Of a stretch of DNA of 64,000 nucleotides, positions 27,179 to 36,922 are shown piece after piece. The position numbers were made by a program, and so were the translations under genes. The notes under the pieces are model-generated. The model was not told the DNA's origin. It did no database searches and was given only the letters and a program-made list of their open reading frames with translations. How positions within the stretch are numbered: the first letter of the stretch is position 1; each line of letters begins with the position of its first letter. Source of the stretch: Paenibacillus larvae subsp. larvae (GTDB lineage: Bacteria > Bacillota > Bacilli > Paenibacillales > NBRC-103111); assembly GCF_002003265.1 (NCBI RefSeq), contig NZ_CP019687.1, positions 3,060,001 through 3,124,000 on the forward strand. Direction: 5' to 3'.

Positions 27179-29182
27179 CTACAGTTCTACCTTCAATTCA
27201 AGGACGGCATCACGAAGTTCAGCTGCCCGTTCAAATTGCAGATTCTTGGCCGCCTCCTTCATTTCTGCCTCCAGACGTTCTATCAGCTTCATGCGGTCAC
27301 GCTTGGACATCTTCGCTGTCTTAACCTCAGCCAAGTACTCCGTTTTCTGTTCAGCTACCTTCGTAGCCTCAATTACATCACGAATTTTCTTTGCAACGGT
27401 TGTCGGCGTGATACCATGTTCCTTATTATAAGCTTCCTGGATAGCCCGGCGCCTTTCTGTCTCACGAATCGCTTTATCCATGGAATCCGTAATCTTATCG
27501 CCATACATGATAACCCGGCCTTCGGAATTACGTGCGGCCCGGCCAATCGTCTGGATAAGTGAACGTTCTGCACGGAGGAATCCTTCCTTATCCGCATCTA
27601 AAATAGCTACAAGGGATACTTCAGGCAAATCAAGGCCTTCCCTGAGAAGGTTGATTCCAACAAGAACGTGGAAGGTACCTAGCCTTAGATCACGCAAAAT
27701 CTGCATTCTTTCCAAAGTTTTAATATCCGAATGAAGGTATCGGACTTTAATCCCCACTTCCTTCAGATAGTCCGTTAAATCTTCCGCCATCTTCTTGGTC
27801 AGTGTTGTCACCAATACCCGCTCATCTTTGGCTATGCGGTCCTGGACCTCGGCAAGGAGATCATCAATCTGTCCCTTGGTAGGCCGGACTTCAATAATTG
27901 GGTCAAGCAAACCTGTTGGACGGATAATCTGTTCCACCATCTCCGGACAATGCTCCAATTCGTAAGGACCCGGTGTTGCCGAGATATAAATAGCCTGCTT
28001 TACCTTCTGCTCGAATTCCTCTAACTTCAACGGCCGATTATCCAGTGCTGACGGCAGGCGGAACCCGTGTTCAACCAGAACCGTTTTTCTGGCCTGGTCT
28101 CCGTTGTACATCGCCCGGATTTGAGGCAGCGTCACGTGAGATTCATCGATCATCACAAGCATGTCATCCGGAAAATAATCGAGAAGTGTATAAGGGGTAG
28201 ATCCCCTTTCACGGAAAGTTAGAGGACCGGAATAGTTCTCAATCCCGGAGCAAAAACCCATCTCCAGCATCATTTCCATATCATAACGGGTCCGCTGTTC
28301 CAGTCTCTGGGCTTCCAACAGCTTACCTTGGCCGCGAAGCTCTTCCAATCGCCCTTCCAATTCCCGTTCAATATTTTTGACGGCCAGTTTCGTCTTATCT
28401 TCGTGCGTAACAAAGTGAGAAGCGGGGAAGATCGCAATATGTTCACGTTCCCCCAGAATTTCTCCGGTGAGTACATCAATTTCCGTGATACGTTCAATCT
28501 CATCGCCGAACAATTCTACCCGAACGGCCTGTTCACTCCGGGATGCCGGGAAGATCTCAATCACATCCCCGCGAACCCGGAAAGTACCCCTGACGAAGTT
28601 CATATCATTACGCTGATATTGGATATCCACCAGGCGGCGAAGAATGTCATTCCGGGATTTCTCCATACCAACACGCAAAGAAAGCAGCAAAGACCCGTAT
28701 TCCTTAGGGGAACCCAAACCGTAAATACAGGATACACTCGCCACAACAATGATATCCCTGCGCTCAAACAATGAACTCGTAGCAGAGTGACGAAGTTTAT
28801 CAATCTCATCATTAATGCTCGAGTCCTTTTCTATATAAGTATCAGACGAAGGAATGTACGCTTCGGGCTGATAATAGTCATAATAGCTGACGAAATAGGA
28901 AACCGCATTGTTCGGAAAAAATTCCTTGAATTCGCTGGCCAGCTGTGCGGCTAAAGTTTTATTATGAGCAATAACCAGCGTGGGTCGGTTCAACTGAGCG
29001 ATCACCTGGGCAGCCGTAAAAGTTTTCCCTGTTCCTGTCGCTCCCAGAAGTGTTTGATGAGCTTTACCCTGTTTTACACCCTCTACCAGCTCAGCAATTG
29101 CCTTAGGCTGGTCACCTTGCGGACTGTACTCAGAAACAAGCTCAAACTTTTTATCGCTTTTTACAATTTCCATTTCACTCAC
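27179..29182 (-). CDS. uvrB: Excinuclease ABC subunit UvrB
   Basis: A 667-residue helicase-like subunit that receives DNA from UvrA and verifies damage before UvrC cutting. Walker A GATGTGKT (47-54), the beta-hairpin [10 protein letters not shown], motif II DESH and motif [14 protein letters not shown] are all visible. The C-terminal UVR motif that contacts UvrC ([20 protein letters not shown]) is complete. It is the first gene of uvrB-uvrA. A promoter and LexA box precede it. It is divergent from motA, sharing 242 bp. Confidence 0.97.
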   Translation of the reverse strand: MSEMEIVKSDKKFELVSEYSPQGDQPKAIAELVEGVKQGKAHQTLLGATGTGKTFTAAQVIAQLNRPTLVIAHNKTLAAQLASEFKEFFPNNAVSYFVSYYDYYQPEAYIPSSDTYIEKDSSINDEIDKLRHSATSSLFERRDIIVVASVSCIYGLGSPKEYGSLLLSLRVGMEKSRNDILRRLVDIQYQRNDMNFVRGTFRVRGDVIEIFPASRSEQAVRVELFGDEIERITEIDVLTGEILGEREHIAIFPASHFVTHEDKTKLAVKNIERELEGRLEELRGQGKLLEAQRLEQRTRYDMEMMLEMGFCSGIENYSGPLTFRERGSTPYTLLDYFPDDMLVMIDESHVTLPQIRAMYNGDQARKTVLVEHGFRLPSALDNRPLKLEEFEQKVKQAIYISATPGPYELEHCPEMVEQIIRPTGLLDPIIEVRPTKGQIDDLLAEVQDRIAKDERVLVTTLTKKMAEDLTDYLKEVGIKVRYLHSDIKTLERMQILRDLRLGTFHVLVGINLLREGLDLPEVSLVAILDADKEGFLRAERSLIQTIGRAARNSEGRVIMYGDKITDSMDKAIRETERRRAIQEAYNKEHGITPTTVAKKIRDVIEATKVAEQKTEYLAEVKTAKMSKRDRMKLIERLEAEMKEAAKNLQFERAAELRDAVLELKVEL

Positions 29183-29273
29183 TTATATCACCCGCAGTTC
29201 AGGATTCGAAGGACTATAAACTTTCCATTTACTTTTTCCGATATTAAATTAGACATTCCGGCAAACCAAAATA

Positions 29274-29287
29274 AGAATATGTGTTCC
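29274..29287 (-). promoter_or_regulatory. Probable LexA (SOS) box of uvrBA
   Basis: On the minus strand GGAACACATATTCT matches the Gram-positive LexA consensus CGAACRNRYGTTYC at 10 of 13 defined positions, including GAAC and the spacing. It sits 6 bp downstream of the -10 box, where repressor would block transcription. uvrBA is a standard LexA target in Firmicutes. Confidence 0.65.
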
Positions 29288-29293
29288 CGTAAT

Positions 29294-29322
29294 ATTATAC
29301 CTTTTTTCTCTTTTTGTTGCAA
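29294..29322 (-). promoter_or_regulatory. SigA-type promoter of uvrBA
   Basis: TTGCAA (29317-29322), exactly 17 nt of A-rich spacer, then TATAAT (29294-29299) on the minus strand. The -10 is perfect and the -35 matches TTGACA at 4 of 6. Confidence 0.75.
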
Positions 29323-29424
29323 ACGGTCAAAATTTTCCTCTGTCTTTGTTTTACTCCTTTTTCACCTGGGCGAAAAAAAACAGACGGAGGTTTACATTTA
29401 TAGTGGATCAGGGGTGGTACAATC

Positions 29425-30222
29425 GTGGATTTAGCTACATTATTAGGATTGATAATTGGGCTTGGAGCCTTGATTGGGGGGTTTTTATGGGATGGTGGAC
29501 ACCTCAGCTCCCTAGTCATACCTAGTGCGATGCTGATTGTGTTCGGAGGTACAATTGGTGCGGTAGTAGTGAGCTTTCCTGGCTCCGTATTGAAAAAAAT
29601 ACCAAAAGCGCTGGGCATTGCCTTCAAGCCGGCTAATACCAATCCTATTGAAACTATCGATGACATCGTGGATATGGCAACCATTGCCAGGAGGGAAGGT
29701 GTCCTGGCCCTTGAACAACGCGCACAGGAACATCCAAATGAATTCCTGCGTGACGGTCTTATGATGGTTGTAGATGGTACCGATCCGGAACTGACCAGAC
29801 AGATTCTAGAGTTGGAAATGGACTCTATCGAACAGCAAAATGAGGGAATGACCAAAATGTTCGAGTCGGCCGGCGGATATTCACCCACGATGGGTATTAT
29901 TGGTACAGTGATGGGTCTGATTCACGTGCTTGGAAATCTCGAAGATCCATCTGCTCTTGGTCCGGCTATTGCTGTTGCTTTTACGGCTACTTTGTACGGG
30001 GTTATGGCAGCGAACGTTATTTATCTTCCGATTGGCAATAAGATCAGAATTCGCAGTAAAGAACAAATTTCCCAGATGGAACTGATGCTGGAGGGGATCC
30101 TGGCTTTACAAGCCGGAGAAAACCCGCAATTAATCAAGAAGAAACTAACCTCCTTCCTGAACGAAAAAGAATTAAAACAGGCACAAGGAGAGGATGGTGC
30201 TAACCTTGGCACGGAGATCTAA
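29425..30222 (+). CDS. motA: Flagellar motor stator protein MotA
   Basis: 265 residues with four membrane helices: two near the N-terminus (LLGLIIGLGALIGGFLW; AMLIVFGGTIGAVVVSF) and two after the cytoplasmic loop (MGIIGTVMGLIHVLGNL; AVAFTATLYGVMAANVIYL). The loop has the charged region (RREGVLALEQRAQEHPNEFL) that touches the rotor protein FliG. GYSPTMGIIGTVMGLIHVL is the MotA/TolQ/ExbB signature. The start is GTG 29425 after GGGGTGG. It forms the proton-driven stator with MotB, whose frame overlaps it by 29 bp. It is divergent from uvrB. Confidence 0.95.
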   Translation: MDLATLLGLIIGLGALIGGFLWDGGHLSSLVIPSAMLIVFGGTIGAVVVSFPGSVLKKIPKALGIAFKPANTNPIETIDDIVDMATIARREGVLALEQRAQEHPNEFLRDGLMMVVDGTDPELTRQILELEMDSIEQQNEGMTKMFESAGGYSPTMGIIGTVMGLIHVLGNLEDPSALGPAIAVAFTATLYGVMAANVIYLPIGNKIRIRSKEQISQMELMLEGILALQAGENPQLIKKKLTSFLNEKELKQAQGEDGANLGTEI

Positions 30223-30970
30223 GAAGCCGGAAGAACATGTAAACCATGAACGATGGCTTGTAACCTATGCGGACCTGATAACACTTTTACTGGCGTTCTT
30301 CGTGATCATGTATGCCATGAGTAAAGTGGATGTGAATAAATATGAGGTCCTGGCTCAATCATTAAGCCTGCAATTCAAGGAGAGCAATTCGATTCTTTCT
30401 ATGAATAGCGGAGTCTCCGGTCAAAATATGCCGCCAAAATCTACAGTCGGTGAAATCACGGACAAGAAAACGAAAGAACGGCAAGCCGCAGCCGCTGACA
30501 TGGAGCGCAAGGAAAAAGAGCTGCAGGATATTCTCAAAACGGTACAAGCTTACATAGAGGAAAATCATCTGGAAGCCCAGATAGCGGTCGGCAATTCGGA
30601 AAGAGGAGTTTCGGTAACGCTAAAAGACCTCTTCCTGTTCGATCTTGGAAAGGCGGAGCTTAAACCGGAAGCCTATCCGGTACTGAACAAACTTGCTTCC
30701 CTCTTCCCGACGCTGGATACCAAGATCAGTATTGAAGGCCATACGGACAACATCCCTGTAAGGACAGGCTCGCCTTTTCAGGACAACTGGGGATTATCCA
30801 ATGCCAGATCACTTTCAGTATTGCGCTATTTCACAACCAAAGCAGATCCAAAAATAAGTGACAGCAAATTCATGTCAACCGGATATGCAGATACTATACC
30901 GGTTGCTCCTAACGATAGTATGGAAAACAGGGCCAAAAACCGCCGGGTTGAAATTGTTATATTAAGGTAA
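30194..30970 (+). CDS. motB: Flagellar motor stator protein MotB
   Basis: 258 residues: a basic N-terminus, one membrane helix carrying the proton-binding aspartate (WLVTYADLITLLLAFFVIMY), a plug/linker coiled region, and a C-terminal OmpA-like peptidoglycan-binding domain (SIEGHTDNIPVR, NWGLSNARSLSVLRYF, NRRVEIVILR). It anchors the stator to the wall. The start overlaps motA by 29 bp, with AAGGAG just upstream; a GTG one codon later would have better spacing. Complete and normal in length. Confidence 0.95.
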   Translation: MVLTLARRSKKPEEHVNHERWLVTYADLITLLLAFFVIMYAMSKVDVNKYEVLAQSLSLQFKESNSILSMNSGVSGQNMPPKSTVGEITDKKTKERQAAAADMERKEKELQDILKTVQAYIEENHLEAQIAVGNSERGVSVTLKDLFLFDLGKAELKPEAYPVLNKLASLFPTLDTKISIEGHTDNIPVRTGSPFQDNWGLSNARSLSVLRYFTTKADPKISDSKFMSTGYADTIPVAPNDSMENRAKNRRVEIVILR

Positions 30971-31005
30971 CAAGTGAAATTCGGTATCTCTGATTATTCA
31001 AAATT

Positions 31006-31042
31006 AAGCCAGCCTGGCCCCAAAAAAGGGTGCGGCTGGCTT
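31006..31042 (+). terminator. Terminator of motAB
   Basis: The 9-bp stem AAGCCAGCC/GGCTGGCTT is followed by TTTATTATATTTT on the plus strand, 36 bp after the motB stop. Confidence 0.85.
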
Positions 31043-31056
31043 TTATTATATTTTCA

Positions 31057-31344
31057 TTACGAAAATCGTTTACAAGACCCGGTTTAGCTATATTATGCTC
31101 ACTTCTTGTGATGATTTCGGCATACTTCTCGCTTGGGTTTGTCCGGCATCTTCCATCATCCATAGTTTTACTTCTGATTATAGGCTTCTTTATACAGCTG
31201 ATAAATGTCCCTTTATTTGCCTATATGCAAACGACTACCGAGGCTAATATGATTGGCAAAGTCATGAGTATGTTTTTATCCGTTGGAACCGGATTAACTC
31301 CATTTTCATTCGTTTTGATTCTTATCTTTTACATCTTCATATGA
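31057..31344 (+). pseudogene. C-terminal fragment of an MFS transporter
   Basis: About 95 codons with three hydrophobic stretches (LAILCSLLVMISAYFSLGF; IVLLLIIGFFIQLINVPLFAY; FSFVLILIFYIFI) and the MFS-like loop MQTTTEANMIGKVMSMFLSV. It has no start or ribosome site; its apparent start lies inside the motAB terminator. It appears to be the remnant of a major facilitator efflux protein that lost everything upstream. The 270 bp after it (31345-31618) hold no recognisable gene. Confidence 0.55.
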
Positions 31345-31618
31345 TATCCAATTGATTATCCGGTTTTTGGAGCCTTCCTGATTTCCAATATTCGAAATTT
31401 GACTTATCAAGATTGAATAAACTCGCCCACCCCTTAGCCTGCTTAACTTGTCCCTTAGTTCTCCTTAGCGTCACTCTCCCCTTCACTCAGAAACAGATTA
31501 CCGTTACTTTCAACGTACATTTCCCCGGGGTATCATGCCTATTTTCTGAACAAAAGGCATAGTGGAGCTAGGGCAACGCAAGAGAAGGGGGACACGCTCC
31601 TACCCGTTCAATCAGTAC

Positions 31619-32905
31619 TTATGCTGACTTGCCGGTGTTGTTCCTGAGAAGACCGGTTAATTTGCTTCCCAAGTAAGCAAAAAGAGTAACCTGCGTTGTC
31701 TCCACGTAATACATAGCGTTTTGGTCCGGGGATAGTAAAATGCCCAACTGATAATGGTCCGTATCGAACACAGCCCGGTGCAAAAACTTGATTTCCCCTT
31801 GAAGGTTCACAACTTCAAGCTTGCAGAAGGCCGCATTGATACGCAGTGCCTGATGAAGTCCCTCTTTCGTATGGACACGAATCCCATTGACCTTGTGTAC
31901 CAGTTCCCCGGGCACAAGACTCATTTCTTCTGCCGGACTATTCGGCAGAATAGCCAGGATCTTCAGTCCACGCCGTTCGTGAACAAATATAGGGCTGCGC
32001 TGCGTTTCATCCCATCGGCTGTACCAGACGAGGCCTTCATGCAGCGCAATGGAGAGGAGGGCTGCCACAATCGTCAGCGGCCCCCACAGGTGGGCCAGCA
32101 CGGCTGTAAGCAGCACCGCTGTTCCATAGAGCGCCAGCAACTTGGCGCTCCAAACCGTTTTGTCGCGGGGAAAACGCGACACGGTAAGCTCGGCGAAGCC
32201 GATCATGACGGGGAAGGACAATAATGTCCATCCCGTCTCCAGGCTGCCTCCGAACAGCGGCTGCCAGGGCAGCAGCACACTGCTGTCCCCCTGGAAAGGC
32301 ACAAGAAGGAAGAGCGGCACAGGCCAGAAGTTTTGCATCTGGTACCCGCCGACGACATTGCCTCGCTTTCCTTCCAGAAACAGCGGAGTAGACAACCGGG
32401 TTCCCTGGCGGGCCACAAGAAAGGCCTCAAGCAAATGCAGCACGCCAACCAGTGCAATGAGCGAGGGAACGTCTGTCTCGCGAAGAACCGTAAGCAGCTT
32501 CAAGCCGAAGCCATCCGTAACTTTATCTTTCAGCAGAGGTACCAAGAATACTTGAAGAACACCTAACAGGCCCGCTGCATAAGCAAAACAGAAAAACCGG
32601 ACCCGAAATAAAATCAGGATAAAAGATAATACCCAAAGTATAATCATCGTATCCATGCTGAGGGACGTACCGATAAACAGCATCAGAATAGAAGCAATCA
32701 GCCCTCCGATCCAGCCCCATAGCAGGGTCCGCCATGTTTCGGCAAGCAGCGAATGAAGCCGGGTATGAAATAACTTTCGTTCAAATTGAATCTGTTTCCG
32801 GTACTGCAGTACTATGAAAATTATACCCAAGTAATAAAAAGGATTGATCACAATTTGCATTAATCCGCCTGTAAACTTGTTCCAGAATTCGATAAGCATA
32901 CTCAT
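31619..32905 (-). CDS. minJ: MinJ-like multi-pass membrane protein with PDZ domain
   Basis: 428 residues. The first 300 have about eight hydrophobic helices, starting with LMQIVINPFYYLGIIFIVLQ. The C-terminal 120 residues form a cytoplasmic-type PDZ domain (GLKILAILPNSPAEEMSLVPG, VNGIRVHTKEGL). In Bacillus subtilis MinJ (YvjD) has the same layout, links DivIVA to MinD in division-site selection, and lies near ftsEX and ctpB as here. The symbol rests on architecture and context, not on close sequence comparison. It is downstream of ctpB with a hairpin between. The 32030-32330 part is clearly richer in G+C. Confidence 0.75.
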   Translation of the reverse strand: MSMLIEFWNKFTGGLMQIVINPFYYLGIIFIVLQYRKQIQFERKLFHTRLHSLLAETWRTLLWGWIGGLIASILMLFIGTSLSMDTMIILWVLSFILILFRVRFFCFAYAAGLLGVLQVFLVPLLKDKVTDGFGLKLLTVLRETDVPSLIALVGVLHLLEAFLVARQGTRLSTPLFLEGKRGNVVGGYQMQNFWPVPLFLLVPFQGDSSVLLPWQPLFGGSLETGWTLLSFPVMIGFAELTVSRFPRDKTVWSAKLLALYGTAVLLTAVLAHLWGPLTIVAALLSIALHEGLVWYSRWDETQRSPIFVHERRGLKILAILPNSPAEEMSLVPGELVHKVNGIRVHTKEGLHQALRINAAFCKLEVVNLQGEIKFLHRAVFDTDHYQLGILLSPDQNAMYYVETTQVTLFAYLGSKLTGLLRNNTGKSA

Positions 32906-32940
32906 CCTACAGGAATCTCCTTACCTCAGGATAAAAGAAA

Positions 32941-32970
32941 ATAAGAAGGTTGAGCCATCAACCTTCTTAT
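32941..32970 (-). terminator. Terminator between ctpB and the minJ-like gene
   Basis: A perfect 13-bp stem ATAAGAAGGTTGA/TCAACCTTCTTAT with a 4-nt loop is followed by TTTCTTTTAT on the minus strand. It would end most ctpB transcripts before the minJ-like gene, which then needs read-through or its own promoter. Confidence 0.88.
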
Positions 32971-33043
32971 AACATTTCGACCCGACCCCGTTTTTTCCTG
33001 CCGTTCCGGGAAAAAACCATAATCTGCCGATTTATTTATACGG

Positions 33044-34489
33044 TTATTTAAATGTATCAAGCGCCGCTTGAAGCTGAGTATCATTTGCCGGATCTTTGAT
33101 CGCTTCAATCGTTGCCCGTTCCAGCTTCGAAGCCGTATTTTCATCAATCTGGCCGGATACCGTCAAACCTTTGGCTTTTTGAAAAGCTTTGACAGACTCC
33201 TCTGTAGCGGCACTAAAGTATCCATCCGTACGATCCGGTTTGAAACCGGCCGCCGTCAGCATAAGCTGGGCATTTTTGATATCCTCACCGTTCTCATCTC
33301 TCTTAAGCACTGATTTTTTGGAGAGTGGTGCGGCTTTATAAAAAGCCGGGGGGTCTACCTTCTTGGTAGGTTCAATACCTTTTTGATGTATCCAGTTGCC
33401 ATCAGGCGTCAACCATTTGAACTGGGTAATCTTGATATTGCTGCCGTCACTCAGTTCCTTGCTGGTTTGAACCGTTCCTTTCCCGAAGGAGGTTTCGCCG
33501 ACAACTTGGCTGCCTACAGCCTCTTTAAACGTACCCGCCAAAATTTCTGAGGCGCTGGCGCTTCCTTTGTTAATCAATACCGTAACCGGATAATTCTTGG
33601 TCTTATCTCCTTCAGAGAGTTGGGGAACTTTCTTCCCTTCCTTGTTTTCGATCTGAACAATGGCTTTTCCTTTTGGTACAAAAGGCTGCACAATGTCCAC
33701 AACGGAATCAAGAAGACCTCCCGGATTATTCCGGACATCAATAGTTAGGCCTTTCATTCCTTGCGATTCCAGCTGAGCCAGCTGCTCCTTAAAATGCTTT
33801 GCCGTATTGGTCGAAAACTGGGTAATTTCAATTTTGCCGATTTTGTTGTCCAGCATTTTCGAAGTAACGGTTTCTACATCAATTTTATCCCGTATTACGG
33901 TCAGGCTGACAGGTTCGCCGGATCCGCCCCGGAGGATTTCCAGCTTGGCTTCCGTTCCCTTTTCGCCGCGGATTTTCAATACGGCCTGGTTCACGGTAAG
34001 TCCATCCAGCTTCTCTCCGTTCACGGAAACAATAATATCATTAGCCTGAATGCCTGCCTTCTCGGCAGGGGAATTCTTGATCGGAGACACGACCTTGATT
34101 TTCCCGTTCTCCGATGTCACTTCAGCCCCAATCCCTTCGAAGGAGGACGAGATGCTTTCACTGAACTGCTTGGCTTCTTTTTCATCCATATAAGATGTAT
34201 ACGGATCTTCCAAAGCCTGAACCATACCATGAATGGCTCCATTAATCACTTTATCATGGTCAACAGGAGAGAGAAACTTCTCCTCAATGACCTGATACGT
34301 ACTGGCGAGCTTGTCCACATCCTTGCTCGTGAACCCGGAAGCTTTCGCGGGAGCGGCGCCTGTCACCTTGCCTTCCAGCCCGAAAGCGTTCGTCCGGACC
34401 ACAGTCAAGGTCAGCAGACTGCTTGCAAGCACGGCCAGCAGGACCATTGCCAGTACGGTGCGTCCTCGAAATCGCACTGTTTCATCCAC
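33044..34489 (-). CDS. ctpB: S41 family carboxy-terminal processing protease
   Basis: 481 residues: an N-terminal membrane anchor (VLAMVLLAVLASSLLTLTVV), a PDZ domain (VVSPIKNSPAEKAGIQANDI), the S41 protease domain with Ser in KGSASASEILAG and Lys in TSFGKGTVQ, and a C-terminal peptidoglycan-binding repeat (KNAQLMLTAAGF, SVKAFQKAKGL). This is the CtpB layout and length (480 residues in B. subtilis, where it cleaves SpoIVFA during sporulation). Gene order next to ftsEX and a minJ-like gene supports the name. It has catalytic residues and no lesion. Confidence 0.9.
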   Translation of the reverse strand: MDETVRFRGRTVLAMVLLAVLASSLLTLTVVRTNAFGLEGKVTGAAPAKASGFTSKDVDKLASTYQVIEEKFLSPVDHDKVINGAIHGMVQALEDPYTSYMDEKEAKQFSESISSSFEGIGAEVTSENGKIKVVSPIKNSPAEKAGIQANDIIVSVNGEKLDGLTVNQAVLKIRGEKGTEAKLEILRGGSGEPVSLTVIRDKIDVETVTSKMLDNKIGKIEITQFSTNTAKHFKEQLAQLESQGMKGLTIDVRNNPGGLLDSVVDIVQPFVPKGKAIVQIENKEGKKVPQLSEGDKTKNYPVTVLINKGSASASEILAGTFKEAVGSQVVGETSFGKGTVQTSKELSDGSNIKITQFKWLTPDGNWIHQKGIEPTKKVDPPAFYKAAPLSKKSVLKRDENGEDIKNAQLMLTAAGFKPDRTDGYFSAATEESVKAFQKAKGLTVSGQIDENTASKLERATIEAIKDPANDTQLQAALDTFK

Positions 34490-34577
34490 CCCTTTGCCTT
34501 CCTTGCCATTTCAGCTTGTATTTCTTCTATTATAGGACAAGCTTTGCCAGAATATGCTTTTCTCTTCGCAAATAACA

Positions 34578-35849
34578 TTAAAGAATATAAGGTTTAGGAT
34601 CTACGAGGTTCGCCTTCGCATTACCGCCTTTACGAACTTCAAAGTGAAGATGGTTTCCTGTTGAATTCCCCGTCGAACCTACCTCTGCAATTTTTTGTCC
34701 CCGGGATACTTGCTGCCCGTCTGAAACCACAATGCCGCCGTCACGTATATGACCATATAGGGTATAATTGCCGTCTGGGTGGGCGATCATGACACAGTTT
34801 CCGTACCCGTTCATCCAGCGTGCATATACAACCGTCCCTGACTCCGCAGCCAAAATAGGGGTACCATTTGGTGCTCCCAGATCAACCCCATTATGGAATT
34901 CGGATGACTGGCCGCCAAACGGATCTTGGCGGTATCCGTAATCGGAAGTTATTGGAGCACGGAACGGAAGCGGATAACCATAGTGTCCGCCTACCGGAGG
35001 GTTAGTAGTGACCCTTCCGCCGCTGCTGCCTCCGGTACCCGGTTTAGGTTTAGCAGGAGCTACATTCGGCGTCGGGGTTGGTGTTGCAAGTGCTGCCACA
35101 CGCTGCTGCTGCAAAGCTTTCTGTTTTTTGGCAATCTCCCTGAAGATGGCTTCCTGCTCTTCCGTTTCCTTTACATATTGCTGCTCACTGGCGGAGAGTG
35201 AAGCAACCTTCACTTGCTTTTCTTTTTCCTGAGCTACTAAAGTAGCCTTGATATCATTCGTTTTGGCATAAAGCGTTTTTACCTCAGCCAGTTGGTTTTC
35301 TACTTCTTTTTTCTTTTGGGCAATTAAATCACGATCCTGCTTATTGGCTTCCAGGAGGTCCTTATCCTGGCCTACAATGGATTTCAATGCATTCATCCGG
35401 TCAAAGAAATCCGTCAGGCTCGTGGAACTCAGTACCACATCTATGTAGGAAGAAGAATCCGTCTGATACATGACTTTCACGCGGGACTTTAACTTCTGGT
35501 CCCGGGCTTCTACTCTTTTTTCAGCATCATCCAACTGTTTGGCGTTTTCTTCCAGATTTCCGGTTACTGTAGCGATCTGCACATTTAAGTCATCCAATTT
35601 TTCATTGGTAGCATTCAATTCGTTAATGATGGCATTAATATCTTTATTCACTTGGGCTTTTTCCGATTGAATCTGCCCTGTTTTATCCTGCGCTTCCTTG
35701 GATTTCTTTTCTGCCTCGGACTGCTGATTTTTCAGGTCTCCCAGCTGCTTGTCAATCTCCGTCACAGATGATGCTGCCAATGCGTTATAAGGAACCGCTG
35801 ATAAAGCCAGGCTGCAAGCTACTGCCAAAGATAAAAATTTCTTTTTCAT
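34578..35849 (-). CDS. M23 (LytM) murein peptidase with coiled coil, EnvC-like
   Basis: 423 residues: a signal peptide (KFLSLAVACSLALSAVPYNALA), about 210 residues of coiled coil (EIDKQLGDLKNQQSEAEKKS onward), a Pro-rich linker, and a LytM domain with intact zinc ligands (HNGVD in EFHNGVDLGAP; HLH in NHLHFEVRKGG). The coiled coil plus LytM plan matches EnvC/CwlO-like hydrolases controlled by FtsEX. It lies directly downstream of ftsEX, and unlike EnvC its zinc site is complete, so it may cut peptidoglycan itself. The direct FtsX interaction is inference from context. Confidence 0.88.
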   Translation of the reverse strand: MKKKFLSLAVACSLALSAVPYNALAASSVTEIDKQLGDLKNQQSEAEKKSKEAQDKTGQIQSEKAQVNKDINAIINELNATNEKLDDLNVQIATVTGNLEENAKQLDDAEKRVEARDQKLKSRVKVMYQTDSSSYIDVVLSSTSLTDFFDRMNALKSIVGQDKDLLEANKQDRDLIAQKKKEVENQLAEVKTLYAKTNDIKATLVAQEKEKQVKVASLSASEQQYVKETEEQEAIFREIAKKQKALQQQRVAALATPTPTPNVAPAKPKPGTGGSSGGRVTTNPPVGGHYGYPLPFRAPITSDYGYRQDPFGGQSSEFHNGVDLGAPNGTPILAAESGTVVYARWMNGYGNCVMIAHPDGNYTLYGHIRDGGIVVSDGQQVSRGQKIAEVGSTGNSTGNHLHFEVRKGGNAKANLVDPKPYIL

Positions 35850-36001
35850 TCGTTCTCCTCCTAAATCGTAAATCGCTTTTACAAATTTCGACTAGTGTTA
35901 GATTCGGCCTGTTTTAACCACACTTGGAAAAATTGTTGCTGTTGTTATCTCTCTAGCTATCTTTTCTTTGATGACGAACCCATTTTTATATTTTCAATGG
36001 A

Positions 36002-36922
36002 TTATACTTTCAAATATTTGCGGACTGAGAGGGTGCTTCCCCATATCCCAATTACGATTCCGATGGCAAGAAGAATGCCGACAAGAATATAGCTCACTTC
36101 AGGTATTGTCAACAGATTAATCATGACAAGCCCCAAATCTTCCCTGGTTGATATTACGATCTCGTAATACCCATACAATAGTACTCCTATTGGGATAAGA
36201 GAACCGATAAGTCCCAGAAGTGCTCCTTCAACGAAAAATGGCCAACGGATAAATTGATTGGTAGCCCCAACCAGTTTCATGATTGAGATTTCCCTGCGAC
36301 GGTTAAGAATAGTTAACTTGATCGTATTGGAAATCAGGAATATAGATGTAATTGACAATAAAATTACAAATACAAGTCCAACATTACGAACAATACTGGT
36401 AATCTGGAACAATTTCTCAATAGAACCCTTGCCGTATTCCACCTTCTCAATAGGTTTCGGATTGGCGGTTCCGTTAAGATCTTCAATCTTCTTCGCTACC
36501 GTTTCAAGCCCTTGCAGGCTTGGCTGCTTCAGTTCCACAATAAACGAATCATTCAGAGGATTTTCATCCCCCTCCAGGCCGTCAAGCAGTCCTGCACTTT
36601 CCCCGAACTTCTCACGCATATACTTGATGCCTTCTTCCTTGGTGATGAAAGTGACCTGCTTTACTTCGGGCATTGCCTTTATTTTGTCCGAATAAGCGGT
36701 ATCCTGGTCTCTGGCAACGCTAGTATCCATATAAACCTTAATTTCTGCCTTGTTATCGACATTTTTGGTTATATGATTCACATTCAGTGTTAGCAGCAGA
36801 AACATTCCCAGAATAAACAATGAGATACAAATGGAACTGATAGAGGCGAAGGTCATCCAGCCGTTACGGATTACACTTTTGAGCCCTTCTCTAAGATGTC
36901 TTGCCATCGTTCTAGTCTTCAT
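36002..36922 (-). CDS. ftsX: Cell division ABC permease FtsX
   Basis: About 306 residues with the FtsX topology: a cytoplasmic N-terminus (HLREGLKSVIRNGWMTFASI), one helix, an extracytoplasmic loop of about 110 residues (VYMDTSVARDQD, VTFITKEEGIKYMREKFGES), then three helices with NRRREISIMKLVGATNQFIR between the second and third. It transmits FtsE ATPase activity to wall hydrolases. Start ATG 36922 has GGGGGGAAT 8 nt upstream and overlaps ftsE by 11 bp; a later ATG at 36907 has no ribosome site. Confidence 0.93.
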   Translation of the reverse strand: MKTRTMARHLREGLKSVIRNGWMTFASISSICISLFILGMFLLLTLNVNHITKNVDNKAEIKVYMDTSVARDQDTAYSDKIKAMPEVKQVTFITKEEGIKYMREKFGESAGLLDGLEGDENPLNDSFIVELKQPSLQGLETVAKKIEDLNGTANPKPIEKVEYGKGSIEKLFQITSIVRNVGLVFVILLSITSIFLISNTIKLTILNRRREISIMKLVGATNQFIRWPFFVEGALLGLIGSLIPIGVLLYGYYEIVISTREDLGLVMINLLTIPEVSYILVGILLAIGIVIGIWGSTLSVRKYLKV

